64,000 bases of DNA from Planctomycetota bacterium (GTDB lineage Bacteria; Planctomycetota; PLA2), in contig JAJFFF010000051.1 in assembly GCA_021776785.1 (NCBI GenBank), forward strand, positions 156,255 through 220,254. The letters are read 5' to 3'. This document shows positions 27,572 through 36,038 of this stretch, piece by piece; the first letter of the stretch is position 1; the number at the start of each line of letters is the position of its first letter. The notes beneath the pieces are model-generated. The model searched no databases. It saw nothing but the letters and a program-made list of their open reading frames with translations, and was not told the DNA's origin. Position numbers and translations under genes: made by a program.

Positions 27572-28235
27572 TCCGGGGATGGCGCGCGGCCTCGGCTACA
27601 ACTTGAAGGCCGACGGGTATGACGTCGTGCACGCGGCGGACGGCGCCGACGGTCTAAAACAGGCGCGCGCCGGCGCGTTTGATCTCATCTTGCTCGATGT
27701 GATGCTGCCCCAGCTCAGCGGGTTTGACGTGTTACGCCAGCTTCGTGCCGACGGGAACGAGTCGCCGGTGATTTTGCTCACGGCGCGCGGCGAGGAACTC
27801 GACAAGATTGCCGGACTGAAGTTGGGCGCGGACGACTACGTGACGAAGCCGTTTAGCTTGGGCGAGCTACTCGCGCGCATCGGCGCTCGCTTGCGACGCA
27901 GCCAGCCGGGGATCGCGGTGGACTTCCCGGCGTTGCGTGTCGAGCGCGGCACGGCGCACGCGCGCTTGACGCCGACCGAAGCCGACATCTTGCACTATTT
28001 GTGGGAGCGCGAAGGTCAAGCCGTGACGCGCGGCGCGATCTTGCGCGACCTCTGGGGTGTCGCGGAAGCATCAGAAACGCGCACGCTTGACAATCACGTG
28101 GCCCGTCTTCGCAAAAAACTCGAAGACGATGCGACGCGGCCGGTGGTCTTACAGACGGTGTCCGGCGTGGGTTATCGCCTCGCGCCTGGGACGTTAGCGG
28201 TACAGGATCGGGACGGAAACGCGCCCGATTCGTGA
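27543..28235 (+). CDS. OmpR/PhoB-family response regulator
   Basis: 230 residues. ATG 27543 lies within the histidine kinase gene. The receiver domain has acidic pocket EDD (8-10), phospho-acceptor Asp52 in LLDVMLP, Thr80 and Lys102 (YVTKPF). The C-terminal winged-helix DNA-binding domain (~130-220) has LTPTEADILHYLWERE and RTLDNHVARLRKKLEDD...VSGVGYRL. It is a transcription factor paired with the preceding kinase. The HEAT-like gene begins 15 bp downstream, so the three form one operon and the HEAT-like protein may be a target or accessory. Confidence 0.95.
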   Translation: MSRILLVEDDPGMARGLGYNLKADGYDVVHAADGADGLKQARAGAFDLILLDVMLPQLSGFDVLRQLRADGNESPVILLTARGEELDKIAGLKLGADDYVTKPFSLGELLARIGARLRRSQPGIAVDFPALRVERGTAHARLTPTEADILHYLWEREGQAVTRGAILRDLWGVAEASETRTLDNHVARLRKKLEDDATRPVVLQTVSGVGYRLAPGTLAVQDRDGNAPDS

Positions 28236-28250
28236 GTCACTAGAGGTGTC

Positions 28251-30695
28251 ATGAAAACTTTGTCTCTTGTCCTCCTCCTGACGTTGGCCGCGCGTGCGCA
28301 AGATGCGCAAAACGCCGCCGACATTTTCTACAAGGCGTACTGGTTGGAACAATCCGGCCACGATGCCAAACAAGCCGAAGCGATGTACGAGACGCTGCTG
28401 CGCGATCACGGGAACGCGCCCGAAGCGCCGCGCGCGATTGTCGGACTGATTCGCCTACGGGTGAAGCGTGGCGACGATGTGGCGAAACTCGTCGCCCAGC
28501 TTGAGACGTATTCGGACGCGAAGCAGGAGCGCGCCCAGGCGCGACGCATTCTGACCGCACCCAAGCATGGGTTTGACCCACACCGACGTCCCGACGACTC
28601 GCCGCTGGACCAGGCGCTCAAAGACATCTACTTCCGCATCATGAATGTGAACACCGATAGTCCCATCAACGCGCAGCAGCGAACGTTGATCATCGATCTC
28701 GGTGTCCGCGCGCACGCGATGCTGGAAGCGGCGATGCGCTCAACCAACCCGACGGCGGTGCACACGGCGGCGTCGCTGGCGCTGCGCGGCGGCGCGGAGT
28801 CCAAGGAATTCTTGCGAAAATGCGTAGCCGACGACTCGATCGTTTTTCGCTCCGCCATCTTCGATGCCATGGTGAAGCAGGCGAACGGTTTCCATGGGCC
28901 GATGCTCGCCGAACTCGTGCGCGTGTGGGATTCGGCGCCGCTCCGCGTCAAGCTGGCGATGTTGAAATTAGCAAACCGCGCCACGGCATTCGGACAGTTC
29001 GATTTCTCGTACGACATCTTGCAAAAAGCGATGTCGAGCAACGATCCCAAAGTGCAGGCGCTGCTCTGGATGGACCCGATCCGCCTATCCGGACCTGTTC
29101 CGGACGCACTCGCGGCACTCATCGTCGAGCGGATCGAGAAAGATGGCTTCGAGCTGTACTCCGCGAACGGGCTGATCCCGTTGATCCGCGACGACGCTCT
29201 GGCGCCACGGATTCAGGCTCTTTTGGAGAAGGCTCGCTTGCTGCCACACCACAACGGAGAGTACGACGACGCGACGGTTCGTGTCCTCGTTCGCTCGGGA
29301 CTCAATCGATTCCTTGCCGGCGACGACTCGGTCGTGGGCGCCCTGCGTTCCTACAAAAGCAACCGGGTCGCACAACTTGAGATTGTCGCCGCCTGTTTGA
29401 AACATCACCGCGGTGACTTGATGCAGCGGATTGGCGGCGGAAGCGCGCGATGGAAAGTCGGTGAGCTGCGCGGGCGGGCGATTCAGGCCATGTATTCCAC
29501 AAACAAGAAGGAAGCGGAAGCAGCAACAGCCGTGATCACGCGGATCCGTGTGACGCCGAGCGAGTGGCCGAAGATTCGAGAGCTCGCACTCCGGCATAAA
29601 CACATCCACGCCTACCTCATTCAGGCGGGAGGGATGAACGGTCCGAGCGAACTCATTCCGATCGTGCCGCTGGCGGATACCGAAGAGAAGGTTCGCGGGC
29701 TGCTTGCTTACGCCTCTCACTACAGCGACAACTTTCCGCTCGACGATCGGCGCAAGCTCGTCGCCCAGGTTCTGGAGCGCGCCACGCCCGCAAGTGGCGA
29801 CCTGCTCTTCGCCCTAGCGAGCAAGCGTGACTACGTGGACTTAGTGGTGCAGCGCATGCTTCGCGCCACCGGCAAAGAGTGGAACTGGATAAGCGGCAAG
29901 TACAGCGCCATAAAGATCGTGACCCAGGCGTGGAGAACCAAGGACCTGGTTGGTCCCTTGTTCTATGCCCACGCCGACGATCCGCGTGCCATCATCGGTG
30001 AGCTCGCGATCGACCATGCGCGGCGCATCCAGACGCCCGAGGCTTCGGCCGCTCTCGCTCTTGCGCTCAAGAGTCCGCACAGCAAAGTCGTTCGCGCGGC
30101 GTTGAAGGCCCTGAAGGCGCGCAGCGCCAGTGAGATGCGACCGATTTTCGAACTGCTGCGGTCGGAACCATTTGCAAAGGATGCGTACGACGCGATCGAG
30201 GACGGCGGCCACCTCTCGCACACCGGTGCGATCGAGGCTCAGCTGCCGCACGTGACCGACAGGTTGGCTCGGAAGGCTTGGTCTTGTCTCGAGTCGTTAG
30301 ACCCCAAACGCGCCGCGACACTCGCGTTCGAGGGCGTGAAGGTCGGTCGCAGCAGGGCGTACCGGCTGGCGGCACTGGACGTGTTGGCTCGTTCGAACGA
30401 CCCGCGCCGCATGGACATCTTTCGGCGCGTGTTGAGCGAGGACCAAGACAAGATGCTCGCAGGCGGTGAAGTGATCGTCCTGCGCGCCATCGGCGACCAA
30501 TACCTCCACGAGTTGGGGCCGCAGATCCTTCAGTACCTAAGGCATCCCGATCCGCGCGTCAGCAACACGGCGCACGGCGCCATCAAGCGCATCCAGTTCT
30601 ATGTGGAAGCCAAAAAGATCCTCGAAAGCGCCGCGGACCGAGAAAGGGTTCGCGAGATCGAAGAGCGCGTCGAGAAGGAAGCCGGGGACAAGTAG
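28251..30695 (+). CDS. exported HEAT-repeat-like protein
   Basis: 814 residues with a signal peptide (MKTLSLVLLLTLAARA, cleavage before QDAQN). AGAGG precedes the ATG. The rest is almost entirely helical, with paired helices of ~30-40 residues such as HSKVVRAALKALKARSASEMRPIFELL and HPDPRVSNTAHGAIKRI that look like HEAT repeats. The first ~110 residues have a TPR-like pattern (YKAYWLEQSGHDAKQAEAMYETLL). There is no catalytic motif. It probably acts as an exported scaffold. It is transcribed after the two-component pair and ends before a strong hairpin. Function is unknown. Confidence 0.8.
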   Translation: MKTLSLVLLLTLAARAQDAQNAADIFYKAYWLEQSGHDAKQAEAMYETLLRDHGNAPEAPRAIVGLIRLRVKRGDDVAKLVAQLETYSDAKQERAQARRILTAPKHGFDPHRRPDDSPLDQALKDIYFRIMNVNTDSPINAQQRTLIIDLGVRAHAMLEAAMRSTNPTAVHTAASLALRGGAESKEFLRKCVADDSIVFRSAIFDAMVKQANGFHGPMLAELVRVWDSAPLRVKLAMLKLANRATAFGQFDFSYDILQKAMSSNDPKVQALLWMDPIRLSGPVPDALAALIVERIEKDGFELYSANGLIPLIRDDALAPRIQALLEKARLLPHHNGEYDDATVRVLVRSGLNRFLAGDDSVVGALRSYKSNRVAQLEIVAACLKHHRGDLMQRIGGGSARWKVGELRGRAIQAMYSTNKKEAEAATAVITRIRVTPSEWPKIRELALRHKHIHAYLIQAGGMNGPSELIPIVPLADTEEKVRGLLAYASHYSDNFPLDDRRKLVAQVLERATPASGDLLFALASKRDYVDLVVQRMLRATGKEWNWISGKYSAIKIVTQAWRTKDLVGPLFYAHADDPRAIIGELAIDHARRIQTPEASAALALALKSPHSKVVRAALKALKARSASEMRPIFELLRSEPFAKDAYDAIEDGGHLSHTGAIEAQLPHVTDRLARKAWSCLESLDPKRAATLAFEGVKVGRSRAYRLAALDVLARSNDPRRMDIFRRVLSEDQDKMLAGGEVIVLRAIGDQYLHELGPQILQYLRHPDPRVSNTAHGAIKRIQFYVEAKKILESAADRERVREIEERVEKEAGDK

Positions 30696-30705
30696 ATCCA
30701 CGCCG

Positions 30706-30735
30706 AGGCCCTCTTCCGGTAGTGGAGGAGGGCCT
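30706..30735. terminator. hairpin between convergent genes, no T-run
   Basis: AGGCCCTCTTCC pairs with GGAGGAGGGCCT (12 bp, one G-T) around a 6-nt loop. It is placed 10 bp after the HEAT-like gene and 4 bp before the stop of the convergent HtrA-like gene. It lacks a T-tract on both strands, so it may act as a pause or RNA-end-protecting element rather than a classical terminator. Confidence 0.5.
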
Positions 30736-30739
30736 TGGG

Positions 30740-31792
30740 CTATCGCTTCGGTGTGGCGGTCGGCGTAACCGTGAGCTTTTGCTTTTTGCCCGCACGTAAG
30801 ACTTCGAGCTGCGCCGGTTGGTTCGGCGTGCAATCCGAAAGCGCTTCGGCGAGGAGGCAAGAACTTTCACACCGCTTGCCGTTGATCGACAAGATGATGT
30901 CGTTCACGCGCACGCCCGCTTTGTCGGCCGGTCGGTCGCGCTGCAGCATGGTGATCACGGCCGCGCCCTTGGGGAGGCGCGGGAAGTGGGCTTTGATCTC
31001 GGCGGGAACCGCAGTCGCTTTGAGGCCGAAGAACGCGCGGCGCACCTGGCCCTGTTTGCGTAACTCGTCGACGACGCGCGCGACGCGATGAGTCGGCTGC
31101 ATGTACACGCCGCGCAGCACATAGAGGTTGCCGCCTTTGACGTGCATCTTCGGCGGAAGCGCTCCGACAACGAGTCCCGCGAGTTTGCCGTCGGCAGCGA
31201 CGCACGCTGTACCGGCGCGGGGTGCGGCCTGGTTAATCGTCACCGCCACCGACAACGGATTGGCGTGGAAGTGGCCCGTGTACAGGTTGTAGAGATTGAC
31301 GGGTTCGCGCACGCGCTGCAACTCGGTCGCGATGCTCAGCCCCTGCAACTTGCGCTGCGCGTGATGGCCGACCAGCGTAATCGCGGTCTTGATGGCCAGA
31401 GGCTCGTTGCGCAGCACCAAGAAGTGCTTCAACGCGATCGGAACTTTGATCAACGCGAGGTTCGTGTGGGGGTCGGTGCCCAACACGGTGGCCAGCGATT
31501 GCGTGCCGTCGTGAAACGTGACCTCGACGCGCAGGTTCGCGTTCGGGTGCAACGCCGGCAGGACGATCTCGCCGTCGCGGGAAATCGCGACGCCGGTCAG
31601 CAGCAAGCGGTAGGGCTGGTTGATCTTGACGTTGCGGAGCTGCGCGATCGGCGCGCCGATTTTCATCATCTTCAGCGCTTGCAGCCGCGCGACGTCATCG
31701 ACCTCGACATGCACGACCGCCTTTTGAAGGTCCGGCAAGGTCTGGGCGATCGCGCTCGCGGAGAGCGCGCAAAGAAACAAGACGCTGCGCAT
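30740..31792 (-). CDS. HtrA/DegP-like protein with PDZ domain, catalytic triad lost (pseudoprotease)
   Basis: 350 residues with a signal peptide (MRSVLFLCALSASAIA). Residues ~60-240 align by eye with the trypsin-like fold of HtrA: GVAISRDGEIVLPALHP matches GVIISPDGYILTNNHV, and GTDPHTNLALIKV matches GTDPDTDLALLKV. The catalytic positions are changed: Leu80-81 region with His shifted by one, Asn111 for the catalytic Asp, and Ala193 for Ser (APRAGTACV in place of GNSGGPLV). A C-terminal PDZ domain (~245-345) is kept (AAVITMLQRDRPADKAGVRVNDIILSINGK). The likely role is periplasmic peptide binding or signal sensing. Its start touches the stop of the anti-sigma gene (TAATG), so it belongs to the sigma/anti-sigma operon. 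Confidence 0.85.
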   Translation of the reverse strand: MRSVLFLCALSASAIAQTLPDLQKAVVHVEVDDVARLQALKMMKIGAPIAQLRNVKINQPYRLLLTGVAISRDGEIVLPALHPNANLRVEVTFHDGTQSLATVLGTDPHTNLALIKVPIALKHFLVLRNEPLAIKTAITLVGHHAQRKLQGLSIATELQRVREPVNLYNLYTGHFHANPLSVAVTINQAAPRAGTACVAADGKLAGLVVGALPPKMHVKGGNLYVLRGVYMQPTHRVARVVDELRKQGQVRRAFFGLKATAVPAEIKAHFPRLPKGAAVITMLQRDRPADKAGVRVNDIILSINGKRCESSCLLAEALSDCTPNQPAQLEVLRAGKKQKLTVTPTATPKR

Positions 31793-32403
31793 TACCGGTA
31801 GTCCGACTCCGTTGCACCCGCGACCACCGGTAGCACGTTGGTGCGCGGAACAATCAGAATGCGATTGGGGTCTTGACTGCCTACCATGCGTCGAAACTCT
31901 TCGCCGTTAATCGGTCCGCGATGGGACGCGTCAACGAAGCGCTCCAGACCACGTTCCGCAGGCGAAGGCCGCGATGAGGTGGTATCCGCAAAATCAAACT
32001 CGCCAAAGTCGCTCTCCGCGCTCGGCGCTTGCGGTGCGTCGGTGTCGTCCAGCGCGCGCATCACGACGACGCCGCCGCCCACCGCCAACATCACGACGGC
32101 GGCCAAGGCGATGCGCCGGTAGAACCGCGTCGATGAGGACTCCAAGTAGAGTTTCGGTTTGGATTCAAACGAAGCGGCCGCAATGGCGGCTTGGATACTC
32201 GGTAAAACGTCGCGGGCGGTGACCGGCGGCGCCGGGCGCTCGCGCATGCACAGCAACGCGTCGTTCGCTTCGCGCATTTCGGTGACCCGTTCGCGCAACG
32301 CCGGATCGCGCTCGAGAAGAGCTTCAACTTCGGCGCGGCCGACATCGTCGATGTCGCCGGACGCGTAGTCTTCTAAGAGATATTGGATGCGGGACCGTTT
32401 CAT
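31792..32403 (-). CDS. membrane anti-sigma factor-like protein
   Basis: 203 residues. The cytoplasmic N-terminal ~70 residues are helical and acidic (RIQYLLEDYASGDID...ALLERDPALRERV), the usual layout of a zinc-less anti-sigma domain. One membrane helix follows (~98-117, IALAAVVMLAVGGGVVVM), then an exported Asp/Glu-rich tail. It sits 43 bp after the ECF sigma gene and shares a TAATG junction with the HtrA-like gene. It most likely holds the ECF sigma factor inactive at the membrane, and the HtrA-like protein could be its periplasmic sensor or binding partner. No HxxxCxxC motif is visible. Confidence 0.8.
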   Translation of the reverse strand: MKRSRIQYLLEDYASGDIDDVGRAEVEALLERDPALRERVTEMREANDALLCMRERPAPPVTARDVLPSIQAAIAAASFESKPKLYLESSSTRFYRRIALAAVVMLAVGGGVVVMRALDDTDAPQAPSAESDFGEFDFADTTSSRPSPAERGLERFVDASHRGPINGEEFRRMVGSQDPNRILIVPRTNVLPVVAGATESDYR

Positions 32404-32446
32404 TAGGCCAGTGATTACCTGTAGGGCCGTTTGCCGACGGCTTTCT

Positions 32447-33115
32447 TTACCTCAAGGAATCGGAATCGGCGCGATCTTCGCGCCGCAGGAGTTTTGTATA
32501 ACGCTCGCGAAACATGGAGCGAGCTTTGTGAAGCCGCCACCGGACCGTGGCGTAGGTCACGTCCAGGATGCGCGCCACCTCATCGACAGAGAGCCCGTCG
32601 ATGTCTTTGAGCGACAGGGGAACCCGATATTTATCGGGCATTTCGCTCAAAATCGTCTCCACGCGCTCGATTTTGGCCGCTTTTTCCTCGTCGGCGATCA
32701 TCACGCGGCGCGCGTCCATCATCTCCTCGACCTTGTCGGTCGGGATCGACTTGTCGCGCGCGATCTTGCGTTTGTGGTCAATCGCTAGGTTCAACACGAT
32801 GCGATAGAGCCAGGAGGCGAAATCCCGCCCCAGGTCGTAGGTATGGAGGGCGCGGTGGACCTTGACGAACGCTTCTTGCGCGACGTCCTGGGAACGGTCG
32901 TGGTCGTACAAAACGTCGTACGCCGTCCAAAAAGCCCGCTTCCAGTGCCGATCCACGATCTGACCGAACGCATCGGAGTCGCCCGCTTGGGCGCGTCGCA
33001 GGATCGAAAGTTCCTCAGCTACTTCGGGCGACAGATCCGCATCGTTCTCGCGTCCCCCAGCCGATTGGCTGAGCGACGAGTTGAGGCGGAGTCCTACCGA
33101 TCGTGCCGACGACAT
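32447..33115 (-). CDS. ECF-family RNA polymerase sigma factor
   Basis: 222 residues. Region 2 (~45-115) has AGDSDAFGQIVDRHWKRAFWTAYDVLYDHDRSQDVAQEAFVKVHRAL...FASWLYRIVLNLAID, which holds the -10 recognition and core-binding helices. Region 4 (~155-215) has LSLKDIDGLSVDEVARILDVTYATVRWRLHKAR, the helix-turn-helix for -35 recognition. The first ~35 residues are a Ser-rich leader of uncertain value; a later start is possible. It leads an operon with an anti-sigma factor and an HtrA-like pseudoprotease, and is divergent from the prenyltransferase-repeat gene (90-bp gap). Confidence 0.93.
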   Translation of the reverse strand: MSSARSVGLRLNSSLSQSAGGRENDADLSPEVAEELSILRRAQAGDSDAFGQIVDRHWKRAFWTAYDVLYDHDRSQDVAQEAFVKVHRALHTYDLGRDFASWLYRIVLNLAIDHKRKIARDKSIPTDKVEEMMDARRVMIADEEKAAKIERVETILSEMPDKYRVPLSLKDIDGLSVDEVARILDVTYATVRWRLHKARSMFRERYTKLLRREDRADSDSLR

Positions 33116-33205
33116 CTCAAGTCCCTGTTACAAAATACCTTGCGCTGATGCGAGCCCCGACCGCCGGGCCTCCGTCTAGCCCTATTTACGACCCAGGTGT
33201 GCCGC

Positions 33206-34558
33206 ATGGTTGTTCGGATCTCCATCTTATGTCTCTTTTTCGCCCTGGCGCCCGGGTTTTCCCCCCGCGAGCAGGCGGACACCGGCCTGCGGGCGGCGTT
33301 TTCGGCCCTGGATCTGCCCGCCGCCGCCGCGAAACCGGGGAGTTACAAGGACCCCAAAAAAGATAAGAAGTTCCGCGCCCGGGTCAACGCGGCCATCGAA
33401 GGCGGAGTGAAGTGGCTGCTGGAGCAGCAGTCGTCGTCGGGGCAGTTTCCCGGCTTCAGCGATCAGCGTGGCACGTACTACGAGCTCGGGATGCACGCGC
33501 TCTCGACGCTCGCCGTGATGAAGGGGATGGGCGATGTGGACGCCCCGCCGGTGCAAAAAGCGTTGCGCAAGCTGCACGCGTTGTACGAACGCCATCGCGC
33601 GACGATCTACACCTACGAAGTGGGGCTCACGCTGATGGTGTTGGACGCGACGTCGTCGACCAAGCCCCACCCGTTTATGGACAAGAAAAAAGCGCGCAAG
33701 CTTCTGAAGAAAAAACCGGTCAAGCCAACGGCGAAAGATCTCAAAATCGCAAGCGACTTGGTCGTTTGGATTCAACGAAAACAAAACTCCGAAGGGCTGT
33801 GGCGCTACCCGAGCGGCGGGATGGATGTATCGAACACACAGTACGCCGCGCTCGGACTTTGGTCCGCGTCGCGTATGGGCGTGGACGTTAACAAGGGCGT
33901 GGTCCGGCGCATGATGGAGCAAACTTTGGCGCGGCAGCAAAAGACCGGTCCGCGCGTTGGCTTCTATACGAATCCGATTGCAGCGCTCAAGGGAACGGGG
34001 CGGCGTTCCGGCTCGTCGATTGAAGCGAAGGGCTGGCGGTACATGCCCAAGGAGATGGTCAAGGGGCCGGACGGAAAGTCGCGCATGGTGACGTATCCGT
34101 ACAGCGGTTCGATGACGTCGGCGGGCGTGGCGATTCTCGGCATCGGGCGCAAAGTCCTCGGCGCCAAAGACGAGTTTTTGCGCGGCGCCGGCGATAGCAA
34201 AGTGCGGCGCGCGATGTGGGAAGGGTTGGGTTGGATCCAAAAAAACTGGAAGCTCGACGACAACCCGGGACAGCCGGGAAACTGGCCGTTTTATTGGATT
34301 TACGGCCTTGAGCGGGCCGCGCGTGTTGCCGGCGTGGAGTTCGTCGGGTTGCACGACTGGTATCACGAGGGCGCGATGCAACTGCTCAACGATCAGCGCC
34401 CGAATGGGTCCTGGCCGAAGCGTCAACGGATGCGTCCCAAAGGCGACCAAAACGTGCGATGGTGGAGCGATCAGGTGGATACCGCGTTCGCCATCCTGTT
34501 TTTGACGCTCTCGACGCCGGGCGTGGAAACGCCCCCGCCCGTCATTACCGGAGAATAA
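33206..34558 (+). CDS. exported prenyltransferase/squalene-cyclase-repeat protein
   Basis: 450 residues from ATG 33206 (AGG 8 nt upstream); an in-frame GTG at 33197 is the alternative. A signal peptide is present (MVVRISILCLFFALAPGFS). The mature protein has alpha/alpha-toroid repeats: EGGVKWLLEQQSSSGQFPG, LVVWIQRKQNSEGLWRYPSG, ALGLWSASRMG, LGWIQKNWKLDD, AMQLLNDQRPNGSWP, ending VDTAFAILFLTLSTPG. These QxxxGxW-type repeats occur in squalene-hopene cyclases, but the catalytic DxDD is not seen. Many planctomycete exported proteins share this fold. Divergent from the ECF sigma gene, it may be that factor's target. Function is unknown. Confidence 0.88.
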   Translation: MVVRISILCLFFALAPGFSPREQADTGLRAAFSALDLPAAAAKPGSYKDPKKDKKFRARVNAAIEGGVKWLLEQQSSSGQFPGFSDQRGTYYELGMHALSTLAVMKGMGDVDAPPVQKALRKLHALYERHRATIYTYEVGLTLMVLDATSSTKPHPFMDKKKARKLLKKKPVKPTAKDLKIASDLVVWIQRKQNSEGLWRYPSGGMDVSNTQYAALGLWSASRMGVDVNKGVVRRMMEQTLARQQKTGPRVGFYTNPIAALKGTGRRSGSSIEAKGWRYMPKEMVKGPDGKSRMVTYPYSGSMTSAGVAILGIGRKVLGAKDEFLRGAGDSKVRRAMWEGLGWIQKNWKLDDNPGQPGNWPFYWIYGLERAARVAGVEFVGLHDWYHEGAMQLLNDQRPNGSWPKRQRMRPKGDQNVRWWSDQVDTAFAILFLTLSTPGVETPPPVITGE

Positions 34559-34618
34559 GGAACGAGGCCGGAAGAGATGGGCCACGCCCGTCGTCTCACG
34601 AGTAATCTGGAGGTTGTT

Positions 34619-35161
34619 ATGCGCATTGCTTTGTTCGTCGCCATCCTTGCTCTTGGTTCGAGTCCCGCCTGGGCGCGGCCGTGTTCGTCCCATGGATATT
34701 CCCATGGCCAGCGATCGCACGCCCACTCGCGGACGCGGCGTTCGCACAGCAACCACGCGCACGCCCGCCACTCGTTTCGCGCGCACACGTTTGGCAGTCA
34801 TTCCAGTCACCGCTATGGGAACGGCTACGGCCGTCGCTCGTATCGTTACGGGTATACGAGGTATGGGCGCCGCGCGTACTTCCACAACGCCTGGTCGTAC
34901 GGTTCGCGCTACTACCGCGCTTACCCGCGCTACGTGAGTTATCGCTACCATCGAGGCGGCTACTATGGCTCGGTCCGGCCCTACATTCGCCCGCTCAGCT
35001 TGGCGCCGTTCGTGACGCGTTTCACGACCGCGTTGACACTTGACGACGACGCATTTAGCGGTGCGGAAGCGGCGGGCGATGGGCCCGGTGATGTGAACTA
35101 CGACGGCGTTCCGCACGCCCGCGCAAAGCCGGTCGGCAGTCGTTTTCTCGTCGGCGGATAG
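34619..35161 (+). CDS. small exported His/Arg/Tyr-rich protein
   Basis: 180 residues. ATG 34619 is preferred over the in-frame ATG at 34577 because GGAGG lies 5 nt upstream and a signal peptide starts there (MRIALFVAILALGSSPAWA). The mature N-terminal ~95 residues are very rich in His, Arg, Ser and Tyr (SHGYSHGQRSHAHSRTRRSH, RYGNGYGRRSYRYGYTRYG), a strongly basic, aromatic low-complexity stretch. The last ~50 residues are acidic (LDDDAFSGAEAAGDGPGDVNYDG). It could bind metal or the cell surface; this is speculation. The gene follows the prenyltransferase-repeat gene by 60 bp. Confidence 0.75.
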   Translation: MRIALFVAILALGSSPAWARPCSSHGYSHGQRSHAHSRTRRSHSNHAHARHSFRAHTFGSHSSHRYGNGYGRRSYRYGYTRYGRRAYFHNAWSYGSRYYRAYPRYVSYRYHRGGYYGSVRPYIRPLSLAPFVTRFTTALTLDDDAFSGAEAAGDGPGDVNYDGVPHARAKPVGSRFLVGG

Positions 35162-35227
35162 CTCGCCCGCAAGCGCGCTCGGCCGCCCGCGCGCCAGGAA
35201 AGTACGGGAAACCGTCGATCCGTCAGC

Positions 35228-35233
35228 CATAAT
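35228..35233 (+). promoter_or_regulatory. -10-like hexamer CATAAT, 6 nt before GTG start
   Basis: CATAAT ends exactly 6 nt before GTG 35240 with no Shine-Dalgarno between. This fits a leaderless sigma-factor transcript. Confidence 0.45.
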
Positions 35234-35239
35234 GCAGAC

Positions 35240-35827
35240 GTGGGACGCAACGACGCCGACTTAGAACTTGTGCAGCAGTGCATCGCCGGCGAGGTCGGAG
35301 CGTGGCGTCGGTTCGTGGATCGATTCGCGCCCACCATTCGCGCGCTCGCGCGTCGGTACCGCAAGCAGCACGGTATTCCGACCGACGATCCGACCCTGGA
35401 CGACATCGTGCAGGACGTGTTCGTCGCATTGACGCGCCGCGACTACCGATTGTTGCGCAACTACGATCCGACCTACACCGTGAAGACGTACCTCGGTGTC
35501 ATCACCCGCACCGAGGTCCACCGCGGGTTGCGGAAGAAGCGACCGCTGCTGAGCGAGCCGAGCGAGTTGGAAGCCGCGGCGCCCCCGTCGGTGGACACCA
35601 CCCAGGCGGTGGAGGAATCCGAAGAGCGCGAGACTCTCTTCAAGGCGCTCGACGAGTTGCCCGACCGCGATGCCGAGATCTTGCGCCTGCGTTTTCTGCG
35701 CGAGATTGACTACAAAGGCATCGCCGCGCGGCTCGATATTCCGGAGGCGTCGGTCGGCCAGACCCTATACCGCGCCAAAAAACGCCTCTTAGACAAGCTC
35801 AAAGGCATCCTGCATCTGCTGGTGTAG
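35240..35827 (+). CDS. ECF-family RNA polymerase sigma factor
   Basis: 195 residues, GTG start. Region 2 (~5-85): ELVQQCIAGEVGAWRRFVDRFAPTIRALARRY...LDDIVQDVFVALTRRDYRLL. A Glu/Pro-rich linker follows, then region 4 (~125-185): LDELPDRDAEILRLRFLREIDYKGIAARLDIPEASVGQTLYRAKKRLLDKL. The next gene, 211 bp downstream, encodes an anti-sigma/FecR-like membrane protein, so the two probably form a sensing pair that controls the large GspK-like gene behind it. No Shine-Dalgarno is visible. Confidence 0.93.
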   Translation: MGRNDADLELVQQCIAGEVGAWRRFVDRFAPTIRALARRYRKQHGIPTDDPTLDDIVQDVFVALTRRDYRLLRNYDPTYTVKTYLGVITRTEVHRGLRKKRPLLSEPSELEAAAPPSVDTTQAVEESEERETLFKALDELPDRDAEILRLRFLREIDYKGIAARLDIPEASVGQTLYRAKKRLLDKLKGILHLLV

Positions 35828-35841
35828 CAATCCCAACATGC

Positions 35842-35863
35842 CCGAAATCGTCTCGGATTTCGG
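35842..35863 (+). terminator. hairpin after the sigma factor gene
   Basis: CCGAAATC pairs with GATTTCGG (8 bp perfect) around loop GTCTCG, 14 bp after the stop. There is no T-run. It may attenuate transcription into the FecR-like gene. The rest of the gap to 36038 contains no gene or clear motif. Confidence 0.4.
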
Positions 35864-36038
35864 TGCGTGATCCCTGTGGAAATCCTTTCCGGGTAGGGAG
35901 TTAGAAATTGGGGAGGTTTCGTCCGAGGGCGCGACCAAGCGGGCTATACGAAGGTACCGGACGTCCCTCCAAGCGAGGGCGGTCGCTACGGGGGGCCTCG
36001 CCCGTCAAAAACGGGGTCAAATATTGGACCGCCAAGAC

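Noticed and set aside
33227..35230. A 667-codon open frame on the minus strand across the prenyltransferase-repeat and His-rich genes
   Set aside because: High-GC antisense shadow: composition is Arg/His/Pro-rich without any motif, while the plus-strand genes have signal peptides and recognisable folds.
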